This document shows positions 36,052 to 40,040 of a stretch of 40,040 nt of DNA, one piece after another. Position 1 is the stretch's first letter, and each line of letters opens with the position of its first letter. This DNA comes from Bacteroidales bacterium (GTDB lineage: Bacteria > Bacteroidota > Bacteroidia > Bacteroidales > Muribaculaceae). The position numbers and the translations under genes are program-made. Below the pieces are notes generated by a model. The model was not told the DNA's origin. It worked only from the letters and a program-made list of their open reading frames with translations, and did no database searches. The stretch lies in assembly GCA_014800605.1 (NCBI GenBank), contig JAAVFS010000016.1, forward strand, positions 1 to 40,040, read 5' to 3'.

Positions 36052-37152
36052 TTATCCCTCGGTGGAGTCTTTGCCGAAGTAGCGTTCGAGCACGTCGCGC
36101 GCTGCGATGAAGGAGCTCAGGCGGTTGGCCAGAACGGCTTCCTCCTTAGCTGCGAGCATAGAGGCTATCTCCGGATTCTGGAAGAAGTGGTTGCGTAGCT
36201 GCTCTTCGATGGTCTCATACATCCAGAATCGGGCCTGCTCACGGCGTCGGCGCTCGAAGTAGCCGTTGGCCATGACGAAATCAAAGTATCGGTCGATCAT
36301 GTCCCAGACCTCGGGGATACCAAGCTCGAAATAGCCGGAATATGTCAGCACCTCGGGGCTCCAGCCGGAAGCTGTGGGAGGGAAGAGGCGGAGCGCGCTC
36401 TTAAACTGTGCTTGGGCCAGACGCGCGCGGTCTATGTTGTCGCCGTCAGCCTTGTTGATGACGATGCCGTCGGCCATCTCCATGATTCCGCGCTTGATGC
36501 CCTGGAGTTCGTCGCCTGTGCCGGCCAGCTGTATCAGCAGGAAGAAGTCGACCATGGAGTGGACGGCTGTCTCGCTCTGGCCTACGCCGACGGTCTCCAC
36601 GAAGATGTTATTATAACCGGCTGCTTCACAGAGTATTATCGTCTCACGGGTTTTGCGGGCTACGCCGCCCAGGGAGCCAGCCGATGGGGAAGGGCGGATG
36701 AAGGCTCCTGGATGAGTCGACAGCTTCTCCATGCGGGTCTTGTCGCCCAGGATGCTGCCGCGGGTGCGCTCGCTCGATGGGTCGATGGCGAGCACGGCCA
36801 GCTTACCTCCCTGCTTGAGTACATGCAGTCCGAAGACGTCGATGGATGTTGACTTGCCGGCACCGGGTACGCCCGTGATGCCGATTCGCTTCGAGTTGCC
36901 GGAGTGGGGGAGACACTTCTCAATGACCTCCTGCGCCAGCTTCTGATGGTCGGGCGAAAGGCTCTCGACGAGGGTGACTGCGCGCGAGAGCATCGTCACG
37001 TCGCCTTTGAGGATTCCTTCTACCATCTCTGCGGCCGAAGGGAGCGGCTTGCGCTTGCGGCGGGTCATGTAGGGGTTGGTGATCGGTGGCTGGGGTACAC
37101 CTTGATTGACGGTGAGGCCTATGTATTGGGTGTCATTTTCGGGATGTTCCAT
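36052..37152 (-). CDS. meaB: Methylmalonyl-CoA mutase-associated GTPase MeaB
   Basis: GITGVPGAGKSTSIDVFG Walker A, LAIDPSSERTRGSILGDKTRM, ETVGVGQSE, INKADGDN motifs. Confidence 0.95.
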   Translation of the reverse strand: MEHPENDTQYIGLTVNQGVPQPPITNPYMTRRKRKPLPSAAEMVEGILKGDVTMLSRAVTLVESLSPDHQKLAQEVIEKCLPHSGNSKRIGITGVPGAGKSTSIDVFGLHVLKQGGKLAVLAIDPSSERTRGSILGDKTRMEKLSTHPGAFIRPSPSAGSLGGVARKTRETIILCEAAGYNNIFVETVGVGQSETAVHSMVDFFLLIQLAGTGDELQGIKRGIMEMADGIVINKADGDNIDRARLAQAQFKSALRLFPPTASGWSPEVLTYSGYFELGIPEVWDMIDRYFDFVMANGYFERRRREQARFWMYETIEEQLRNHFFQNPEIASMLAAKEEAVLANRLSSFIAARDVLERYFGKDSTEG

Positions 37153-37176
37153 GGGTGTGAGTGGGGCTAAAATGGG

Positions 37177-38256
37177 TTATTCGGATTTTAGCTGACCGAC
37201 GGCGCGCATGATAGTAGATGCGTTGTCAGGGTCGTTGGTGATGATCGAGATTCGGGCATTGATGATCTCTGACGGCAGGGCGAGAGGATCTACGGTGACG
37301 GTGACGGTGGCCGACTTTCCTTTCTTGACCTTGTCGGTCGATGATGTCACGGTCACGCCCGGATCTGTCGTGTAGATGCGCCGGAGCATCAGAGGGTCTT
37401 TACCCGTATTGGTGATTGTGAATTTGCCGGTGATAAGTCCTTGGGTTGGCTCGACTATTCCGAAGTCGACAAGTCGCTCCTTGATCTCCATGTGAGGGGC
37501 GTCGCGGAGCTGGCCCGGGGTCAAGGTCGAGAAGTCTTCCTCGACGATGGCGGCCATATCGATGGTGATAGGGTCGGCATCGGCCGATGGGCGGAGTGTA
37601 AGCGTGTCGGTATATGTCCCATACATATCGCTGCCGATGGGTCTGAAATAGAATGTGTATGTAGCCTGTTCGCCGGGAGCTACCGCTGGGGTGGCGGTGG
37701 TGACGGTCAGACCTTCCGGGAGATTGCTCCATGCGGGGATCAGCGTGTCGGCAGTCGCATTGTAGAGCTCAAAGAAGGCGCTCTTGCTGCGCCCCTTGGG
37801 CACATCGCCGAAGAGAATCGAGCGATTGCGCATCTTGACGGGGCCGGCATCGACCGGATAGCGGCCGCGCAGCGTGTTGCTCGAGCCGATGACTACCCCC
37901 TTGACCAGCAGTGTGTGGCGCGGAATATCGGTGTTGAAGTCTACATACACTTTTTTGCCGAAGCGGCCGGGACGGCCGGTCGGATTGTATTTCACGGTGA
38001 CGACGCCCGTGTCGCCGGGGGCTACGGCATCTTTCGTGTAGTGGGGTGTCGTGCATCCGCAGGTGGCGCGCGCAGCCACTATCATGAGCGGCTCATCGCC
38101 GACGTTGACAAACGGGAAGTCGCAACTCACGGTGCCGTCATTCTCGTCAAAGGCGCCGAAATCGTGCGTTTCGGTCAGAAACTTCACTTCGGGCTCGGCT
38201 TGCGCTGCCACTGTGGCGCCGGCTCCGATTAGTATGGTCAATAGTAGATTTTTCAT
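37177..38256 (-). CDS. DUF1573 domain-containing exported protein
   Basis: Signal peptide; VKFLTETHDFGAFDENDGTVSCDFPFVNVGDEPLMIVAARATCGCTTPHYTKDAVAPGDTGVVTVKYNPTGRPGRF. Confidence 0.92.
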   Translation of the reverse strand: MKNLLLTILIGAGATVAAQAEPEVKFLTETHDFGAFDENDGTVSCDFPFVNVGDEPLMIVAARATCGCTTPHYTKDAVAPGDTGVVTVKYNPTGRPGRFGKKVYVDFNTDIPRHTLLVKGVVIGSSNTLRGRYPVDAGPVKMRNRSILFGDVPKGRSKSAFFELYNATADTLIPAWSNLPEGLTVTTATPAVAPGEQATYTFYFRPIGSDMYGTYTDTLTLRPSADADPITIDMAAIVEEDFSTLTPGQLRDAPHMEIKERLVDFGIVEPTQGLITGKFTITNTGKDPLMLRRIYTTDPGVTVTSSTDKVKKGKSATVTVTVDPLALPSEIINARISIITNDPDNASTIMRAVGQLKSE

Positions 38257-38645
38257 TTCTTAGTGCTATTGGGGATGACTACACCGTTAATTTTCAGTGA
38301 GATGCTCTTTTTGCCCTGGGCGTTAGTGCGCACCTTGATGGTCTTGTTGAATTCACCCGGGCGACCCATCGGATTGTAGGTGACCTTGATCTTGTCGGTC
38401 TTGCCGGGGGCGATAGGCTTCTTAGGATATTCCGGGCGCGTGCATCCGCAGCTGGCGTTGGCCGAGATGATCACGATCGGTTCAGAGCCTGTATTGGTGA
38501 AAGCGAATTCGCAGCTCACGGAACCGTCGGCCTCCTTGATCGTGCCGAAATCATGACTTTTCGTGTCGAACTCTATAGTGGGCTGGGCGGCCATCATGCT
38601 GAGGGCGCCTACAAAAGCCAGTAAAAGAGAAATCAGTTTCTTCAT
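38253..38645 (-). CDS. DUF1573 domain-containing exported protein (short paralogue)
   Basis: IEFDTKSHDFGTIKEADGSVSCEFAFTNTGSEPIVIISANASCGCTRPEYPKKPIAPGKTDKIKVTYNPMGRPGEF; overlaps the next gene by 4 bp. Confidence 0.93.
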   Translation of the reverse strand: MKKLISLLLAFVGALSMMAAQPTIEFDTKSHDFGTIKEADGSVSCEFAFTNTGSEPIVIISANASCGCTRPEYPKKPIAPGKTDKIKVTYNPMGRPGEFNKTIKVRTNAQGKKSISLKINGVVIPNSTKK

Positions 38646-38669
38646 ATTATTAGGGTATTAAGTACAACG

Positions 38670-39698
38670 TTATTCAGCCGACGCCTCGTTTTTGCGTCCG
38701 GCCAGCATGCCGCATGCCGCCATGATATCCTCGCCGCGAGAAGCGCGTATCGTGGCTATGAATCCAAGCTCGTTGAGACGGTCGCGGAATCGCTCCATGT
38801 CAGTTTTCGTAGCCGGAGCAAGAGAGGAGCCGGGGATAGCGTGGAAACGTATCAGGTTGATGCGGCAGTCCAGGCCGCGGAGGAGTCGGGCCACAGCATC
38901 AGCGTGGCGCATATCGTCGTTGACACCATGCCACATTATGTATTCAAACGACAGCCTGCGCTGATGGCTGAAATCATATTCGCGGAGCATCCTGACCACA
39001 TTGACAGCAGGATATGCCCCTTCGACCGGCATCAGCGAGTGGCGCTCGTCGGCAAACGGCGAGTGGAGGCTGATAGCGAGGTGCACCTTAGTCTTGTCGA
39101 GCAGCTGACGCATCTCCTTGATCTTGCCGATGGTCGACACCGTGATACGCTTTGGGCTCCATGCCAGTCCCCAGGGAGCAGTCAGCACCTCAATCGCCTG
39201 CATGACAGCCGGAAGATTATCCATCGGCTCGCCCATACCCATAAAGACAAGGTTAGTCAGCGACTCCGATTCCGGTATCGCGAGAACTTGATTGATGATA
39301 GCCGAAGCAGTCAGATTGCCATGAAAACCCTGTCGCCCCGTCATGCAGAACGAGCAGTTCATCTTGCAACCCGCCTGCGATGACACGCAGAGCGTAGCTC
39401 TGTCACGGTCAGGGATATAGACACTCTCAATATCGCGGCCGCCCACGCCCTCAAAGAGGTACTTGACTGTGCCATCCGTGGAGCGCACCTCCATCTTTGG
39501 GGCGACGATACCAACACAGTAGCTCTCATTGAGACCTTCGCGCGCAGACTTTGAGAGGTCAGTCATCTCGTCAATAGACCGTACACGTTTGACATATAGC
39601 CAGCGAGCCATCTGCTTGGCCGCAAACGCCGGCATGCCCGTAGCCGCTGCGACATTGCGCAGATCCTCGAGAGTCATGCCTATAAGTGGAGTCTTCAT
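38670..39698 (-). CDS. rlmN: 23S rRNA (adenine2503-C2)-methyltransferase
   Basis: Radical SAM motif CKMNCSFCMTGRQGF; NLVFMGMGEPMDNL; SPKRITVSTIGKI; LSFEYIMWHGVND. Confidence 0.96.
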   Translation of the reverse strand: MKTPLIGMTLEDLRNVAAATGMPAFAAKQMARWLYVKRVRSIDEMTDLSKSAREGLNESYCVGIVAPKMEVRSTDGTVKYLFEGVGGRDIESVYIPDRDRATLCVSSQAGCKMNCSFCMTGRQGFHGNLTASAIINQVLAIPESESLTNLVFMGMGEPMDNLPAVMQAIEVLTAPWGLAWSPKRITVSTIGKIKEMRQLLDKTKVHLAISLHSPFADERHSLMPVEGAYPAVNVVRMLREYDFSHQRRLSFEYIMWHGVNDDMRHADAVARLLRGLDCRINLIRFHAIPGSSLAPATKTDMERFRDRLNELGFIATIRASRGEDIMAACGMLAGRKNEASAE

Positions 39699-39991
39699 AT
39701 TGTCAAATCAATAATATACATAACAAACAGACAGGCCGCTTTGATCGCACCGCCGCCCCGGCTTTTGAGCCATACAATCAGGTCAGCCTTTTGGTTAGCC
39801 AATCGGCCCGGCCAAACTGCTCAGCTAACCCGTGCGGTCAAACCGTTCGGCTATTCGGCTCGGTCGTTTCGGTCGATAGCGCCTATCAACTGCGAAGATA
39901 CGAAAATCTTTTCTACCGCCGCCCCCTTCCCACTTTAAAAATACACCCCGCACTCAGCCGGACCGCACGGATAAGTGAATATGAGAAGATG

Positions 39992-40036
39992 AATAAAGCG
40001 GATCTTCCTTGACTGTCAAGGAAGATCCGCTTTATT
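39992..40036. terminator. Perfect 22-bp inverted repeat, bidirectional terminator-like
   Basis: AATAAAGCGGATCTTCCTTGAC-T-GTCAAGGAAGATCCGCTTTATT; A-rich on the left and T-rich on the right. Confidence 0.8.
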
Positions 40037-40040
40037 GAGG

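Noticed and set aside
37441-38232. 263-aa plus-strand ORF antisense to DUF1573
   Set aside because: Sense strand has the conserved DUF1573 motif and signal peptide.
39686-40012. 108-aa plus-strand ORF in the rlmN upstream region
   Set aside because: Starts inside rlmN, ends in the terminator palindrome, low-complexity composition and no recognisable domain.
1-40040. CRISPR arrays, tRNA/rRNA genes, transposases, prophage or site-specific recombinase genes
   Set aside because: Looked for and none recognised. In particular no invertase gene lies next to the 19150-19348 element, so any inversion would need a recombinase encoded elsewhere.

Overview
The window looks like a Bacteroidales chromosome segment. 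Evidence: Bacteroidetes-type TTTG-N20-TAnnTTTG promoters, Mfa-type fimbriae, GH97, PCMD-like and DUF1573 proteins. A Muribaculaceae-like host is plausible but is inference. From left to right: (i) an anaerobic glycerol-3-phosphate operon glpABC + GlpT-like MFS + HAD-IIA phosphatase + secreted esterase-like hydrolase; (ii) GH97 glycosidase + DUF2461; (iii) on the minus strand, FprA flavodiiron protein, AI-2E transporter and PCMD-like exported protein; (iv) an ion channel with a non-canonical pore motif; (v) a seven-gene minus-strand Mfa-type fimbrial locus (DUF3575, DUF3868/OmpA-like, Mfa1, Mfa2 and three further lipoprotein subunits); (vi) rubrerythrin and two glycosyltransferases; (vii) an oxalate-catabolism cluster frc-oxc-AEC permease; (viii) glgB, meaB, two DUF1573 proteins and rlmN on the minus strand. 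The most interesting non-coding signals are in the fimbrial locus. A 199-bp segment bounded by perfect 14-bp inverted repeats and near-abutting 8-bp direct repeats sits directly upstream of a large tip-like subunit gene and contains two overlapping tiny ORFs; it could be an invertible switch, a MITE or an RNA control element. A G10/C10 homopolymer lies just upstream of a consensus promoter for the fimbrial operon. The frc-oxc intergenic region holds a strong terminator/attenuator-like hairpin. All calls come from reading the sequence by eye; no database search was run.
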